A stretch of DNA of 64,000 bases, taken from contig NZ_SEUI01000003.1 of assembly GCF_008370255.1 (NCBI RefSeq), positions 62,001-126,000 on the forward strand. Reading direction: 5' to 3'. Of this stretch, positions 26,569 through 37,222 are shown one piece after another; the stretch's first letter is position 1, and every line of letters starts with the position of its first letter. Source of the DNA: Pseudoalteromonas sp. FUC4. GTDB taxonomy: Bacteria > Pseudomonadota > Gammaproteobacteria > Enterobacterales > Alteromonadaceae. Both the position numbers and the translations under genes were made by a program. The notes under the pieces are model-generated. The model was given only the letters and a program-made list of their open reading frames with translations. It searched no databases and was not told the DNA's origin.

Positions 26569-27252
26569 ATGTTTAACCCAGAGCAAAAATATTTAATAGC
26601 CCCTTCTATTTTGTCTGCTGATTTTGCAAAGCTAGGCGAAGATGTTGATAAAGTTCTCGAAGCGGGTGCTGATGTGGTTCACTTTGATGTAATGGATAAT
26701 CACTATGTACCTAATCTCACAATTGGTCCTATGGTGTGTAAGGCACTCAGAGATTACGGTATTACAGCACCTATCGACGTACATTTAATGGTTAAGCCTG
26801 TAGATAGTATAATACCTTTATTTGGTGAGGCTGGCGCATCAATTATTACTTTTCATCCTGAAGCCAGTGAGCACGTCGATCGTACAATAGAGTTAATTAA
26901 AGATCACGGCTGTAAAGCAGGATTAGTGTTTAACCCAGCAACAAGCCTAAGTTATTTAGACCATGTTATTGATAAGCTAGATACCATTTTACTAATGTCG
27001 GTAAATCCTGGGTTTGGCGGGCAAAGCTTTATCCCTCATACGCTTGAAAAATTACGCCAAGCCAAAAAGCGTATTATTGAATCAGGCCGAGATATTCGCT
27101 TAGAGGTAGATGGTGGTATTAAAGTCGATAATATTGCAGCAGCGGCTCGAGCGGGTGCTGATATGTTTGTTGCAGGCTCAGCTATTTTTAATCAACCTGA
27201 TTACAAAGTGGTGATTGATCAAATGCGTGAGCAGCTTGGAAGTGTTAAGTAA
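26569..27252 (+). CDS. rpe: Ribulose-phosphate 3-epimerase
   Basis: 227 residues with the TIM-barrel epimerase motifs: [18 protein letters not shown] at the start, [18 protein letters not shown] near residue 33, [15 protein letters not shown] near 143 and [12 protein letters not shown] near 178. It interconverts ribulose- and xylulose-5-phosphate in the pentose phosphate pathway. The ATG at 26569 is chosen because GGAG at 26559-26562 is well placed; 26554 and 26557 lack a binding site. Its stop overlaps the gph ATG (TAATG). Confidence 0.96.
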   Translation: MFNPEQKYLIAPSILSADFAKLGEDVDKVLEAGADVVHFDVMDNHYVPNLTIGPMVCKALRDYGITAPIDVHLMVKPVDSIIPLFGEAGASIITFHPEASEHVDRTIELIKDHGCKAGLVFNPATSLSYLDHVIDKLDTILLMSVNPGFGGQSFIPHTLEKLRQAKKRIIESGRDIRLEVDGGIKVDNIAAAARAGADMFVAGSAIFNQPDYKVVIDQMREQLGSVK

Positions 27253-27917
27253 TGAAGTACGATGTCGCCTTATTTGATTTAGATGGTACTTTGGTTGATA
27301 GCGTTTACGACTTGTATATCGCTATTAATTTAACCTTGAGCGACTTTGCTTTTCCTATTGTTAGCCAACGCCTGGTTGAAAGTTGGGTTGGTAATGGTGT
27401 TGAAGTCCTTGTTAAACGCGCTTTGAGTGGCGATATGCAAGTGAGTGAAAATCTAGATGAGTCACTTAGTGGCAAAGCAATATTACAGTTCTATAAGTAT
27501 TATGAACAACAAGTTGGTGAGTATAGTGTTTTGTACCAACATGTAGAAACAGGGCTTGCAGCACTTCGCGGTATGCCTAAAGCATTAATCACTAATAAGT
27601 CTCGAATTTTTACAGAGAAACTACTCGAAAAATTGGCACTAACGAGTCATTTTGATGTGATAGTATGCGGTGACGACATGGCAAAAAAACCATCGCCAGA
27701 GCCATTGCTATTTGCTTGCAAAAAACTTAATGCGGAGCCTAATAAAGCAATAATGATAGGTGATTCTAAAAGCGATATACTTGCAGCTAAAGCCGCTAAT
27801 ATAGACGTAATTGCACTTAGTTATGGCTATAACCAAGGTGAAAATCTTGAGGGTTATAATCCACAGTACCTATGCGATAACTTCTTAGATATAATACCTG
27901 TTCTAACGCAGCGTTAA
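27252..27917 (+). CDS. gph: Phosphoglycolate phosphatase (HAD family)
   Basis: 221 residues, shorter than the 252 of E. coli Gph. HAD motif I is FDLDGTLVDSVYDL, motif II LITNKS near residue 114, motif III KKPSPEPLL, and motif IV MIGDSKSDILAAKAA near 173. It removes 2-phosphoglycolate, mainly produced during repair of oxidative DNA damage. Its place between rpe and trpS matches E. coli and supports the symbol. Confidence 0.9.
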   Translation: MKYDVALFDLDGTLVDSVYDLYIAINLTLSDFAFPIVSQRLVESWVGNGVEVLVKRALSGDMQVSENLDESLSGKAILQFYKYYEQQVGEYSVLYQHVETGLAALRGMPKALITNKSRIFTEKLLEKLALTSHFDVIVCGDDMAKKPSPEPLLFACKKLNAEPNKAIMIGDSKSDILAAKAANIDVIALSYGYNQGENLEGYNPQYLCDNFLDIIPVLTQR

Positions 27918-27949
27918 ATATTATTCATTAAGCAAAATAAAGGAAAATC

Positions 27950-28954
27950 ATGACTAAACCAGTAGTTTTAAGCGGCATTCAGCCAACCGGTGGTATGACA
28001 ATAGGCAACTATGTTGGCGCTATTAACCAGTGGCTAAAGTTACAGGAAGACCACGAAAGTTTCTTTATGTTAGTAGACTTACACGCTATTACTGTTCGCC
28101 AAGAGCCTGAATTACTGCGCTCTCGCGTGTTAGATGGTATTGCTCTTTACGCGGCATGTGGCATTGAACCTGAAAAATCTGCGTTATTTGTACAATCACA
28201 AGTACCTGAGCACGCACAGTTAGCATGGGTATTAAATTGTTACGCGCAAATGGGTGAGCTTAATCGAATGACTCAGTTTAAAGACAAGTCATCTAAGCAT
28301 GCAAATAACGTAAACGTGGGCTTATTTTCATATCCGGTATTACAGGCTGCGGATATTTTATTATACCAAGCTGATCAAGTACCAGTAGGGGATGACCAAA
28401 AGCAGCATTTAGAGCTGACTCGCGATATAGCCACACGCTTTAATAATTTATATGGCGACGTATTTAAATTACCAGAGCCGTATATCCCTGAGTTTGGTGC
28501 ACGCGTAATGAGCTTGCAAGATCCACTTAAAAAAATGTCTAAGTCTGACGAAAACCCAAATGGTTACATCATGTTATTAGATGAGCCTAAGCAAATTGTG
28601 AAAAAGCTTAAAAAAGCAGTAACTGATTCAGATGAACAAGCACGTATTTATTTTGATCGCACAGAAAAGCCTGGCGTATCAAACTTGCTTACTTTATTGA
28701 GTGTTGCAACTAAGCGCTCAATTGAAGACCTAGTTCCTGAATATGAAGATAAAATGTATGGCCATTTAAAGAAAGATACAGCAGATGCAGTTGTAAATAT
28801 GATTGAGCCTATTCAAGCACGCTTTAAAGAGATCAGAGAAGATCAAAACCTACTTGATGGCATAATGAAGTCAGGTGCTGAAAAAGCAAGTGTACGTGCT
28901 GAGAAAACATTGAAATCGGTATACGATGCGCTTGGTTTTATACCTCGTGGTTAA
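27950..28954 (+). CDS. trpS: Tryptophanyl-tRNA synthetase
   Basis: 334 residues, class I synthetase. The HIGH-type motif is TIGN in [15 protein letters not shown], and the KMSKS loop is in [13 protein letters not shown] near residue 195. It charges tRNA-Trp. AAAGGAAA precedes the ATG. It is the last gene of the aroK-to-trpS series and is followed by a clear terminator at 28977-29002. Confidence 0.97.
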   Translation: MTKPVVLSGIQPTGGMTIGNYVGAINQWLKLQEDHESFFMLVDLHAITVRQEPELLRSRVLDGIALYAACGIEPEKSALFVQSQVPEHAQLAWVLNCYAQMGELNRMTQFKDKSSKHANNVNVGLFSYPVLQAADILLYQADQVPVGDDQKQHLELTRDIATRFNNLYGDVFKLPEPYIPEFGARVMSLQDPLKKMSKSDENPNGYIMLLDEPKQIVKKLKKAVTDSDEQARIYFDRTEKPGVSNLLTLLSVATKRSIEDLVPEYEDKMYGHLKKDTADAVVNMIEPIQARFKEIREDQNLLDGIMKSGAEKASVRAEKTLKSVYDALGFIPRG

Positions 28955-28976
28955 ATTATAAATATTGAACCCCCAT

Positions 28977-29002
28977 AAAATACCGCTACTTAGCGGTATT
29001 TT
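28977..29002 (+). terminator. Rho-independent terminator of trpS
   Basis: AAAATACCGCTA and TAGCGGTATTTT form a perfect stem around CT, 23 bases after the trpS stop. Confidence 0.9.
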
Positions 29003-29054
29003 ATGTTGTAGTACATTCATTTTATGCAACATTACAGTATTGAAAGGAATTTAC

Positions 29055-29297
29055 ATGAGCTTTAAAGTTAAGCACTATGCTGCAAAAACGATTAAGACTA
29101 GCTATGCAATGGAGTGGGAAATGCTACTCACTGAATTAGTTATTGGCTTATTGTGCAGCGTATTTGCTTATCTTGGTTTTAAGGCGAGTGTGTTACTCAT
29201 TTTTGTCGCTAATTTATTTATTGCAGTATGTTGTTTTTCTTTAATAACATTTTCGATTGTTATGTTGATAAAAGAAAAGTTAGAGCAAAAAAAATAG
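29055..29297 (+). CDS. Small inner-membrane protein, unknown function
   Basis: 80 residues with two hydrophobic helices (about 27-46 and 49-71) and a lysine-rich end (IKEKLEQKK). The ATG at 29055 has AAAGGAA seven bases ahead; a longer in-frame opening from 28965 runs across the trpS terminator and is rejected. It stands alone between the trpS terminator and the convergent uvrA. A weak hairpin follows its stop (GCGGGAAG with CTTCTCGC). I do not recognise a family. Confidence 0.6.
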   Translation: MSFKVKHYAAKTIKTSYAMEWEMLLTELVIGLLCSVFAYLGFKASVLLIFVANLFIAVCCFSLITFSIVMLIKEKLEQKK

Positions 29298-29381
29298 CGG
29301 GAAGTGAGTCTTCTCGCCATTTTTAATTAAGTGTAGCCTCGACAGTTAAATAACCTTAATGCCGATTGGTTTGTAACAACC

Positions 29382-29409
29382 GAACCTCTATTTATTTAAT
29401 AGAGGTTTT
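29382..29409 (+). terminator. Hairpin at the uvrA 3' end, terminator-like on the plus strand
   Basis: AACCTCTATT and AATAGAGGTT form a stem around TATTT. On the plus strand it runs into TTTT. It overlaps the last codons of uvrA on the minus strand, where no T tract follows, so it more likely stops the convergent small membrane protein transcript. Confidence 0.5.
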
Positions 29410-32213
29410 AAGTAATGCCCAGTATGTGAACGCTCACATTCAGCAACTTCTTCTGGTGTGCCTGCAATGAGTATTTCACCACCGCCAGCACCACCTTCAG
29501 GTCCTAAATCGATAACCCAGTCTGCTGTTTTAATAACATCGAGATTATGCTCAATAACAACAATGGTATTGCCGTGATCGCGAAGCCTGTGTAATACAAC
29601 AAGCAGCTGTTCAATATCGGCAAAGTGTAAGCCTGTTGTTGGCTCATCTAATATGTAGAGCGTTTTACCTGTATCCCGCTTTGATAGCTCGCGCGCTAAT
29701 TTTACACGTTGCGCCTCACCACCTGAAAGTGTGGTAGCGGCTTGACCTAAGCGGACATACGATAAACCAACGTCCATTAGGGTTTTAAGCTTACGGGCAA
29801 TAGCCGGTATTTTGTCAAAATACTCATGCGCGTCTTCAACAGTCATCTCAAGCACTTGGTGTATGTTTTTACCTTTATATTGTACTTCTAGCGTTTCGCG
29901 ATTATAGCGTTTGCTCTTACATACATCACACGGTACATACACATCAGGTAAAAAGTGCATTTCAACTTTAATTAAGCCGTCACCTTGGCACGCTTCACAG
30001 CGCCCGCCTTTAACGTTAAAGCTAAAGCGACCTACTTTGTAGCCACGTGAGCGCGCTTCTTGTGTACCTGCAAATAATTCACGAATACCGGTAAATATAC
30101 CTGTGTAGGTTGCCGGGTTTGAACGTGGAGTACGACCAATCGGACTTTGATCAATATCGATCACCTTATCAAAATGATCTAAACCGCTAATTGATTTATA
30201 CGGTGCCGCTTCGGCAGTGGTTGCGCCATTTAGCTCTGTATGAGCCAGTTTAAATAAGGTGTCGTTTATTAGCGTTGATTTACCCGAGCCCGATACACCT
30301 GTCACACAGGTCATTAAACCAAATGGGATTTTTAAATCCACATTTTTAAGATTATTACCCGTTGCGCCAAATAGCTCTAGCCATTTGTCGTTCGTTGGGT
30401 GGCGCTCTTTTGGTATTTCTATTTTACGTACGCCTGATAAAAATTGGCCCGTAACAGACTCTTTGCTTGCTAAAATATCGTCGCGTGTGCCTTGTGCAAT
30501 AATATGCCCACCATGAACACCCGCACCTGGACCAATATCAATAATATGATCTGCAGCACGAATAGCATCTTCATCGTGCTCTACCACAATAACGGTGTTA
30601 CCTAAGTCGCGTAAATGGATTAGTGTTTGTAGTAAGCGGTCGTTATCGCGTTGATGTAATCCAATAGATGGCTCATCTAGTACGTACATTACACCTACAA
30701 GACCGGCACCAATTTGACTGGCTAAGCGGATACGCTGAGCTTCACCACCTGATAATGTATCGGCGCTGCGCTCAAGTGATAAGTAATTTAGGCCAACGTT
30801 AATTAAAAACGATAAACGGTCGCGAATTTCTTTTAATATTTTTTCAGCTATTTGGCCTTTTTGTCCGGTTAACTCTAAACCTTCAAAAAATTCCATGGCT
30901 TCACCAATACTCATGCATGTGATTGCAGGTAAGTTGGTTTGTCCAATAAATACATTTCGAGACTCTTCGCGTAAGCGCGAGCCATGACAGCTAGGACACG
31001 CTTGGCTTGTTTGGTATTTAGCAAGTTCTTCGCGTACAGAGTTTGACTCGGTCTCGCGGTAGCGGCGATTCATGTTGTTTAAAACGCCTTCAAACTCATG
31101 GTTACGCGTAATTAAATCGCCACGGTCGTTACGGTAATTAAACGCAATTTTAGTGCTGCCAGAGCCATCTAAAATAATTTTTTTCGATTCGCTATCTAAA
31201 TCTTGATAAGGCACGTCTAAATCAAAGTTGTAATGATCCGCAACCGCTTGCAGCATTTGATAGTAATAAAAGCTGCGTTTATCCCAGCCTTTAATTGCAC
31301 CGCCAGCAAGGCTTAACTCTGGGTTATGCACTACGCGATTAGGATCAAAATATTGACGTATACCTAAACCATCACAGGTTTGGCACGCACCAGCAGGGTT
31401 ATTAAACGAAAACAAACGCGGTTCTAGCTCAGTCATTGCATAGCCACAAGTAGGGCAGGCAAAGTTTGCTGAGAATAGAATTTCTTCAGCGCTGCTATCA
31501 TCCATGTATGCTACATGTGCAACGCCATTAGACATTTCAAGTGCGGTTTCGAACGATTCTGCTAAGCGTTGTTGTAAGCCATCTTTTACTTTAAATCTGT
31601 CTACAACAACTTCTATTGTATGTTTTTTATGAAGCTCAAGTGTTGGAGGATCAGACAAGTCACATACTTCACCATCTATACGGGCGCGAATATAACCTTG
31701 GCTGGATAGCTGTTCTAATAACTTGACATGCTCACCTTTACGCTCTTTTACTATTGGCGCAAGCAGCATTAATTTACTGCCCTCAGGCAGTGCCAAAACA
31801 GTATCTACCATTTGGCTAACGGTTTGCGCAGCAAGTGGTAAATCATGTGTAGGACATCGTGGTTCGCCAACGCGGGCAAACATAAGTCGTAAATAATCGT
31901 AAATTTCGGTAATAGTACCTACGGTTGAACGCGGGTTATGAGACGTTGACTTTTGCTCAATAGAAATAGCAGGAGAGAGGCCTTCGATGTGATCTACATC
32001 AGGCTTTTCCATGAGCGATAAAAATTGTCTTGCATACGCAGAGAGTGATTCAACATACCGGCGTTGCCCTTCTGCATAAAGTGTATCAAATGCAAGTGAT
32101 GACTTCCCCGAACCAGATAGACCAGTAATAACTATTAATTTATCACGTGGAATGGTTAGGCTGATGTCTTTTAAATTGTGCGTGCGGGCGCCTCGGACTT
32201 CAATGTTTTCCAT
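29388..32213 (-). CDS. uvrA: UvrA, excision nuclease damage-recognition ATPase
   Basis: 941 residues (E. coli 940). There are two ABC ATPase modules: Walker [16 protein letters not shown] near residue 33 and [15 protein letters not shown] near 640, each with an LSGGEAQR signature. Zinc modules are [10 protein letters not shown] ... CQTCDG near 255-285 and CEACQGDG ... CDVCKSKRY near 740. The UvrA2-UvrB complex scans DNA for bulky lesions in nucleotide excision repair. It diverges from the MFS gene and ssb, an arrangement seen in many gammaproteobacteria. No convincing LexA box was found in 32214-32375. Confidence 0.98.
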   Translation of the reverse strand: MENIEVRGARTHNLKDISLTIPRDKLIVITGLSGSGKSSLAFDTLYAEGQRRYVESLSAYARQFLSLMEKPDVDHIEGLSPAISIEQKSTSHNPRSTVGTITEIYDYLRLMFARVGEPRCPTHDLPLAAQTVSQMVDTVLALPEGSKLMLLAPIVKERKGEHVKLLEQLSSQGYIRARIDGEVCDLSDPPTLELHKKHTIEVVVDRFKVKDGLQQRLAESFETALEMSNGVAHVAYMDDSSAEEILFSANFACPTCGYAMTELEPRLFSFNNPAGACQTCDGLGIRQYFDPNRVVHNPELSLAGGAIKGWDKRSFYYYQMLQAVADHYNFDLDVPYQDLDSESKKIILDGSGSTKIAFNYRNDRGDLITRNHEFEGVLNNMNRRYRETESNSVREELAKYQTSQACPSCHGSRLREESRNVFIGQTNLPAITCMSIGEAMEFFEGLELTGQKGQIAEKILKEIRDRLSFLINVGLNYLSLERSADTLSGGEAQRIRLASQIGAGLVGVMYVLDEPSIGLHQRDNDRLLQTLIHLRDLGNTVIVVEHDEDAIRAADHIIDIGPGAGVHGGHIIAQGTRDDILASKESVTGQFLSGVRKIEIPKERHPTNDKWLELFGATGNNLKNVDLKIPFGLMTCVTGVSGSGKSTLINDTLFKLAHTELNGATTAEAAPYKSISGLDHFDKVIDIDQSPIGRTPRSNPATYTGIFTGIRELFAGTQEARSRGYKVGRFSFNVKGGRCEACQGDGLIKVEMHFLPDVYVPCDVCKSKRYNRETLEVQYKGKNIHQVLEMTVEDAHEYFDKIPAIARKLKTLMDVGLSYVRLGQAATTLSGGEAQRVKLARELSKRDTGKTLYILDEPTTGLHFADIEQLLVVLHRLRDHGNTIVVIEHNLDVIKTADWVIDLGPEGGAGGGEILIAGTPEEVAECERSHTGHYLKPLLNK

Positions 32214-32327
32214 GCTATCTCGTTTATTGCCAAAATTATTTACTCAGTATCGCATAATACGAAGTAATATTAATCCTTGATCAATGAAAAATCCTTACTT
32301 ATAGGCGATTAATTATTGCCAAGCTTA

Positions 32328-32336
32328 TGGTAGAAT
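32328..32336 (+). promoter_or_regulatory. Possible extended -10 promoter element for the MFS gene
   Basis: TGGTAGAAT fits the extended -10 pattern TGnTATAAT with one mismatch, about 40 bases ahead of the MFS start. No strong -35 accompanies it. Confidence 0.35.
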
Positions 32337-32375
32337 CCCAACCTCAATTTTTCATAGAGTAAGATCACGCAGATA

Positions 32376-33743
32376 ATGACCGCATCTTCACTTAATTCAC
32401 GAGAAAAACGCGCCGCAGTATCGCTGGCGAGTGTGTTTGCATTTAGAATGCTCGGCTTGTTTATGCTGATGCCTGTATTGGCTATTTATGGACAATCGCT
32501 TGAAGGTTTTTCGCCTATTTGGATTGGTTTTGCCATTGGTGCGTATGGTTTAACGCAAGCCGTACTGCAAATACCTATGGGCCGATTATCCGATAAAATT
32601 GGTCGTAAAAAAGTTATTGTGGGTGGCTTAGTTGTATTTGCTATTGGCTCTGTAGTTGCTGCATTAGCTGATTCTATTCAAATGGTTACTGTAGGGCGCG
32701 CTTTACAAGGTATGGGCGCAATAGCCAGTGCGCTACTCGCGTTTGCTTCAGATTTAAGCCGCGATGAGCAACGACCAAAGGTAATGGCCGTTATTGGCAT
32801 GAGTATAGGAATGAGCTTTGCTTTTGCTATGTTACTTGGACCAATTGTTGCCGCATCTTGGGGCGTAGCAGGCGTATTTTGGTTAACAGCAATACTCGCT
32901 GTGTTTGGTATTGGTATTATTCTGTTTTTAGTTCCTAATGCTGTTAATAAAGCGCCCAAAGGCGATACATTAGCAAGCTTTAGCGACATTAAAAAATTAA
33001 TTAAACACCCTCAGTTAGCACGATTAAATGCAGGTGTATTGTTATTGCATTTAACGCTAACCACAATTTTTGTGGTACTGCCGAGTCAATTAATTAAAGA
33101 TGGCTTAGTTGCCGATCATCACTGGTATTTATATATTCCAGTGCTATTTTTAGCATTTTTATTAATGGTACCAATAATGATTGTGGCCATTAAAAAAGAG
33201 AAAGAAAAACAAGCGTTTATTGGCTCAGTAGCCTTGTTAACTATTAGTATGTTAGCAATGTCTGTATGGGTTAATAGTGTAGTAGGTATTGCTGTGTGTA
33301 TGCTGCTTTATTTTGTGGCGTTTAACTTTTTAGAAGCCACTATGCCTGCGCTTGTATCGCGAATAGCACCCGCAAGCCAAAAAGGTTCAGCAATGGGTGG
33401 CTACTCATCTAGTCAGTTTTTAGGCGCCTTTTTAGGCGGTATGTTAGGCGGCTATGTCGCGCAAACTACAACGACGCAAGCTGTGTTTGCGGCAGCAGCA
33501 CTTGTTGGGTTAATATGGCTTATTATTGCGTGGAAAATGCAAGTCCCACCCAAAAGTAAAGTTATTAGTTTAATGACCAAATTAGATTCTGAAGAGCATG
33601 CTCAAGTACTTGCTTCTCAGTTAGTTGCTTTACCAGGTGTAATAGAAGCAACTGTAGTTCGCGATGAAAGTCGCAGCTATTTAAAGATTAATGATAAAGA
33701 ATTTGACCTAGACCAAGCGCGTAAAGTTGCTGGTTTAATCTAA
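32376..33743 (+). CDS. YajR-like major facilitator transporter
   Basis: 455 residues with twelve predicted membrane helices and the MFS motif [17 protein letters not shown], near residue 69. After the last helix the soluble tail (about residues 390-455: [19 protein letters not shown] ... [19 protein letters not shown]) resembles the ferredoxin-like YAM domain of E. coli YajR, and the length matches YajR (454). The substrate of YajR-type carriers is unknown; drug efflux is the usual guess. It lies between uvrA and ssb, 20 bases before ssb. Confidence 0.82.
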   Translation: MTASSLNSREKRAAVSLASVFAFRMLGLFMLMPVLAIYGQSLEGFSPIWIGFAIGAYGLTQAVLQIPMGRLSDKIGRKKVIVGGLVVFAIGSVVAALADSIQMVTVGRALQGMGAIASALLAFASDLSRDEQRPKVMAVIGMSIGMSFAFAMLLGPIVAASWGVAGVFWLTAILAVFGIGIILFLVPNAVNKAPKGDTLASFSDIKKLIKHPQLARLNAGVLLLHLTLTTIFVVLPSQLIKDGLVADHHWYLYIPVLFLAFLLMVPIMIVAIKKEKEKQAFIGSVALLTISMLAMSVWVNSVVGIAVCMLLYFVAFNFLEATMPALVSRIAPASQKGSAMGGYSSSQFLGAFLGGMLGGYVAQTTTTQAVFAAAALVGLIWLIIAWKMQVPPKSKVISLMTKLDSEEHAQVLASQLVALPGVIEATVVRDESRSYLKINDKEFDLDQARKVAGLI

Positions 33744-33763
33744 CATTTATAGGAGATGGTTCC

Positions 33764-34489
33764 ATGGCACGCGGTGTGAACAAAGTAATTTTGGTTGGTA
33801 ATTTAGGGCAAGATCCTGAAGTTCGTTATATGCCTAACGGCAATGGTGTAGCAAATATTACCCTAGCAACTTCGGATAGCTATAAAGATAAGAACACTGG
33901 CCAAATGGTTGATAAAACTGAGTGGCACCGTGTTGTATTTTTTGGCAAGTTAGCTGAAATTGTTGGTGAATATTGTCGTAAAGGTTCACAAATTTATGTT
34001 GAAGGTAAACTTCAAACTCGTAAGTGGACCGATCAACAAGGCCAAGAAAAATACACTACAGAAATAGTTGTAGATGGCTTTACTGGTCAAATGCAAATGT
34101 TAGGCGCACGTGGTGGCGATCAACAAAGTGGTGGTTACCAAGGTAATCAATCACAAGGTGGACAACAAAGTGGTGGTTATCAAAATAATCAATCACAAGG
34201 TGGTCAGCAAAGTGGTGGTTACGGTCAAAATAATCAAGGCCAAAGTAACCAACAGCAAGGTGGTTATACTCCACAGCAGCAAGCAGCACCTGCAGCGCAG
34301 CCTCAATCAGCGCCTGCGCCACAGCAAAATAATCAATACCAACAACCGCAAAGCGGCTTTGCACCACAACAAAACAGTGCACCGCAGCAGCAAGGTGGTT
34401 TCGCTCCTAAACCACAAAATGCTCCGCAAGGCGGTGCATCAAACCCAATGGAACCAACCATTGATTTTGACGACGATATCCCGTTTTAA
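33764..34489 (+). CDS. ssb: Single-stranded DNA-binding protein
   Basis: 241 residues. The OB fold occupies about residues 1-112 ([49 protein letters not shown]). A long Gly/Gln/Asn/Pro-rich linker follows, and the acidic tip DFDDDIPF that recruits partner proteins ends the chain. It is longer than E. coli SSB (178) because the linker is expanded, partly by a 42-base tandem repeat at 34121-34204. It protects single-stranded DNA in replication, repair and recombination. GGAG lies ahead of the ATG. Confidence 0.97.
   Translation: MARGVNKVILVGNLGQDPEVRYMPNGNGVANITLATSDSYKDKNTGQMVDKTEWHRVVFFGKLAEIVGEYCRKGSQIYVEGKLQTRKWTDQQGQEKYTTEIVVDGFTGQMQMLGARGGDQQSGGYQGNQSQGGQQSGGYQNNQSQGGQQSGGYGQNNQGQSNQQQGGYTPQQQAAPAAQPQSAPAPQQNNQYQQPQSGFAPQQNSAPQQQGGFAPKPQNAPQGGASNPMEPTIDFDDDIPF
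34121..34243 (+). repeat. 42-base tandem repeat in the ssb linker
   Basis: Two near-identical 42-base units (34121-34162 and 34163-34204) and a partial third encode [14 protein letters not shown]-type peptides at about residues 120-160 of SSB. They account for much of the extra linker length. Confidence 0.85.
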
Positions 34490-34541
34490 ATGATATAAAG
34501 TTATTAGTGTTAAGCTAAATGCTTTTAAAGAAGTAACTTAC

Positions 34542-34568
34542 AAACCCAGCGTAATTGCTGGGTTTTTT
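34542..34568 (+). terminator. Rho-independent terminator of ssb
   Basis: AAACCCAGC and GCTGGGTTTTTT form a stem around GTAATT, about 50 bases after the ssb stop. Confidence 0.92.
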
Positions 34569-34897
34569 GTGCGCACTAAAACGTGAATGAAATAGTAGAA
34601 ATAGTAGAAATAGTAATTTTTATTTTTTAATTTATCTATTGGCATGAATACCCATGTTGCAAAGCTTATTAAGTGTAAAATCTACGTGAAACTATAGTCC
34701 TCTGCTTGAGTAAATAGTTGAGCTATTAAAATTAGTTATATCAAATATCTACCATAATCCTCCCATTGTCTTGAGCTAATTTTAAATAACTTAAAAGTAA
34801 ATTTTATAAAAAAGAGTTTGACTCATAGGTCTTTACGTGTGAAATTTCATATATGCGTTATTTCATATGTTTGTTTTTACCAAAAGTTGAGTTATCA
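34569..34897. other. Intergenic region between ssb and arsH
   Basis: No gene is seen, and notably no arsR. It holds three perfect tandem copies of GAAATAGTA at 34589-34615 and a 10-base inverted repeat TTAAAATTAG (34726-34735) / CTAATTTTAA (34776-34785) with a 40-base spacer. The arsH promoter should be in the AT-rich part before 34897. Confidence 0.6.
34589..34615 (+). repeat. Three tandem copies of a 9-base unit
   Basis: GAAATAGTA is repeated perfectly three times just after the ssb terminator. Copy number is likely to vary between strains. Confidence 0.85.
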
Positions 34898-35614
34898 ATG
34901 TCAGAAGTTAATGGGTTACCAAATACAAATAAAGCACACAGTGTTGTTCCACTCACATCAAATTTTAACGTTAGTTTTTCTGAGCATAAACCTAAAATTT
35001 TATTGTTATATGGCTCATTAAGATCGCGTTCTTATAGCAAGTTAGTTATAGAGGAGAGCGCTCGTTTATTAACGTATTTTGGTGCTGAGGTTAAAATTTT
35101 TAACCCTGAAGGTTTACCTCAAACCGATAGTGAAGATGAGTCGCACCCTAAAGTACAAGAGTTGCGAGATTTGATGCTCTGGTCAGAAGGGCAGGTGTGG
35201 TGCTCGCCAGAACGACATGGCTCAATGACGAGTATATTCAAAAACCAAATAGATTGGATCCCTCTTAATTTAGGTGGTGTAAGGCCAACGCAAGGTAAAA
35301 CATTAGCTGTGTTACAAGTTTGTGGCGGCTCGCAATCATTCAATGTGGTGAACCAACTACGAGTATTAGGGCGTTGGATGCGTATGGTCACAATACCTAA
35401 TCAGTCGTCAGTGCCACAAGCCCATTTAGAATTTGAGGAAAATGGACGTATGAAACCTTCCGCGCTCTATAATCGGATTGTTGATGTTATGGAGGAGCTA
35501 ATGAAGTTTACTTTATTATTACGAGATCAAAAAGATTACTTTATAGATCGCTATTCTGAACGTGTGGAATCTGCAGAAGAGCTTAGCCAACGCGTTAATC
35601 AGCGTTCTATTTAG
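34898..35614 (+). CDS. arsH: ArsH, NADPH-dependent FMN reductase of arsenic resistance
   Basis: 238 residues with the flavodoxin-like ArsH signature: [20 protein letters not shown] (phosphate loop of FMN) near residue 31, [20 protein letters not shown] near residue 104, and [17 protein letters not shown] near 145. ArsH enzymes oxidise trivalent organoarsenicals or act as NADPH:FMN reductases. The start at 34898 (MSEVNGLPN) is chosen because the extension to 34853 is hydrophobic and not typical. It begins the arsH-acr3-arsC cassette, 9 bases before the permease gene. Confidence 0.9.
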   Translation: MSEVNGLPNTNKAHSVVPLTSNFNVSFSEHKPKILLLYGSLRSRSYSKLVIEESARLLTYFGAEVKIFNPEGLPQTDSEDESHPKVQELRDLMLWSEGQVWCSPERHGSMTSIFKNQIDWIPLNLGGVRPTQGKTLAVLQVCGGSQSFNVVNQLRVLGRWMRMVTIPNQSSVPQAHLEFEENGRMKPSALYNRIVDVMEELMKFTLLLRDQKDYFIDRYSERVESAEELSQRVNQRSI

Positions 35615-35623
35615 AGGAATGTA

Positions 35624-36639
35624 ATGGGATTATTTGAACGATATTTATCAGTTTGGGCTGCGTTGGCGATTACTGTAGGGGTTGTTGCTGGCTCAATAGT
35701 GCCGGAGCTTTTTAACGTTATAGCAGGTTTAGAATACGCTCACGTTAACTTAGTTATTGCTGTACTTATTTGGTTAATGATTTACCCAATGATGGTACAA
35801 ATAGATTTTTCGTCAATTAAAGACGTGGGTAAAAAACCAAAAGGATTATTACTAACCGTTGTACTTAATTGGCTTATTAAACCATTTACAATGGCGTTTT
35901 TAGGTTGGCTATTTTTTAAGGGTATATTTGCAGACTGGGTCGACCCAAAAACTGCAACTGAGTATATTGCAGGCATGATTTTACTGGGCGTTGCGCCATG
36001 TACTGCAATGGTATTTATATGGAGCCAACTGACTAAAGGCGATGCTAACTATACGCTAGTGCAGGTATCTATTAACGATATTATTATGATATTTGCATTT
36101 GCACCTATAGCGGGTTTATTGCTGGGTGTAACCGATATAACAGTACCATGGGATACGTTATTTTTATCTGTGGTGTTATATGTACTTATACCGTTAATTT
36201 TAGGTGCGATTACGCGTAAAAAGCTAGATAAAGTCAGTGATCATTCTAAACTCAATCGCTTTTTAAGCATTATGAAACCCTATTCTATTGTGGGCTTATT
36301 AGCAACTGTCGCTTTATTATTTGGTTTTCAGTCACAAACAATTTTAGCTAATCCCGAAGCGATTATACTTATAGCTATTCCGCTGCTCATTCAGACTTAC
36401 GGTATTTTTGCTATTGCTTATTTTGCCGCAAAAAAAATGAAGTTAGAGCACAATATCGCTGCGCCGGCATGCATGATTGCAACATCTAACTTTTTGAGTT
36501 AGCGGTTGCCGTTGCTATATCATTGTTTGGATTACATTCAGGAGCTGCTCTTGCAACTGTTGTAGGTGTGTTAGTTGAAGTACCTGTAATGCTTAGCTTA
36601 GTGTGGTTTGCAAATAGAACGCGTCATTGGTTTAAATAA
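35624..36639 (+). pseudogene. acr3: ACR3-type arsenite efflux permease, frameshifted near the C-terminus
   Basis: The frame from 35624 stops at 36502 after 292 residues, but homology continues in the -1 frame to TAA at 36637-36639. The break is in a run of five T (36491-36495): six T would read [19 protein letters not shown], the expected next helix. The intact part shows the ten-helix bile/arsenite/riboflavin transporter fold, with [13 protein letters not shown] near residue 126 carrying the arsenite-binding cysteine. Loss of the last helices would probably inactivate efflux. A sequencing error in the homopolymer is an equal possibility. Neighbours arsH and arsC are intact. Confidence 0.85.
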
Positions 36640-36654
36640 AGGGAGAAATTAGCT

Positions 36655-37059
36655 GTGATTGTTATACATCATAACCCAGATTGTGGAACTTCTCGTAATG
36701 TATTAAACATTATTAAAGCCTCAGGCTATGAGCCTGTCGTAATAGAATATCTCAAAGAAGGTTGGACAAAACCTCAGTTATTAGGACTGTTTTCAGCTGC
36801 AAACCTTACCGTTAAGGCGGCACTTCGAGTAACAAAGTCTCCAGCTAAAGAACTAGGTTTATTAGAGGAGAGTGTAACGGATGATACTATTTTAGAGGCT
36901 ATGCTTGAGCATCCGATATTAGTTAATAGACCGATTGTTTGTACTATAAAAGGTATAAAGCTTTGTCGGCCTAGCGAAACCGTTCTGGACTTATTAGAAA
37001 GGCACCCAGTAGGCGAGTTTTACAAAGAGGATGGTCAGGCGCTCTCCAATTTGAGTTGA
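36655..37059 (+). CDS. arsC: ArsC, glutaredoxin-coupled arsenate reductase
   Basis: 134 residues. The catalytic cysteine lies in HHNPDCGTSRN at the start (Cys near residue 9), the LTVKAALRVTKSPAKELGL segment in the middle, and HPILVNRPIV near residue 82 carries the arginine that binds arsenate. It reduces arsenate to arsenite with glutathione and glutaredoxin, producing the substrate of the ACR3 pump. The start codon is GTG at 36655 with GGGAG upstream. It is 15 bases after the permease gene and last in the cassette. Confidence 0.93.
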   Translation: MIVIHHNPDCGTSRNVLNIIKASGYEPVVIEYLKEGWTKPQLLGLFSAANLTVKAALRVTKSPAKELGLLEESVTDDTILEAMLEHPILVNRPIVCTIKGIKLCRPSETVLDLLERHPVGEFYKEDGQALSNLS

Positions 37060-37222
37060 TCTATTTAGATAATATAAGGAGTTGTTATTACTTTGTAAGT
37101 TCTCGTTTATTTTGGACTTTTTTGTTTTGTACTATTAATAAGCGTTTAAACTTAGTTTAGAGCCTTGTGCTTCTATAGATATTGAACAACACTTTAGTCA
37201 ATAATTTAACGAGTGGCAGGCT

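Noticed and set aside
32214-32375. LexA box between uvrA and the MFS gene
   Set aside because: No CTGT-N8-ACAG or close variant was seen on either strand.
34121-34243. CRISPR-like repeat array
   Set aside because: The repeats are contiguous, in frame with ssb, and encode the Gly/Gln-rich linker; there are no unique spacers.
34818-34897. N-terminal extension of arsH or a separate small gene at 34818-35021
   Set aside because: The extension is hydrophobic and not conserved in ArsH; the other frame overlaps arsH and has no family match.
36485-36505. Programmed -1 frameshifting in the ACR3 gene
   Set aside because: The run is C TTT TTG, not a canonical X XXY YYZ slippery site, and such recoding is not known for ACR3. 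A mutation or sequencing error is simpler.
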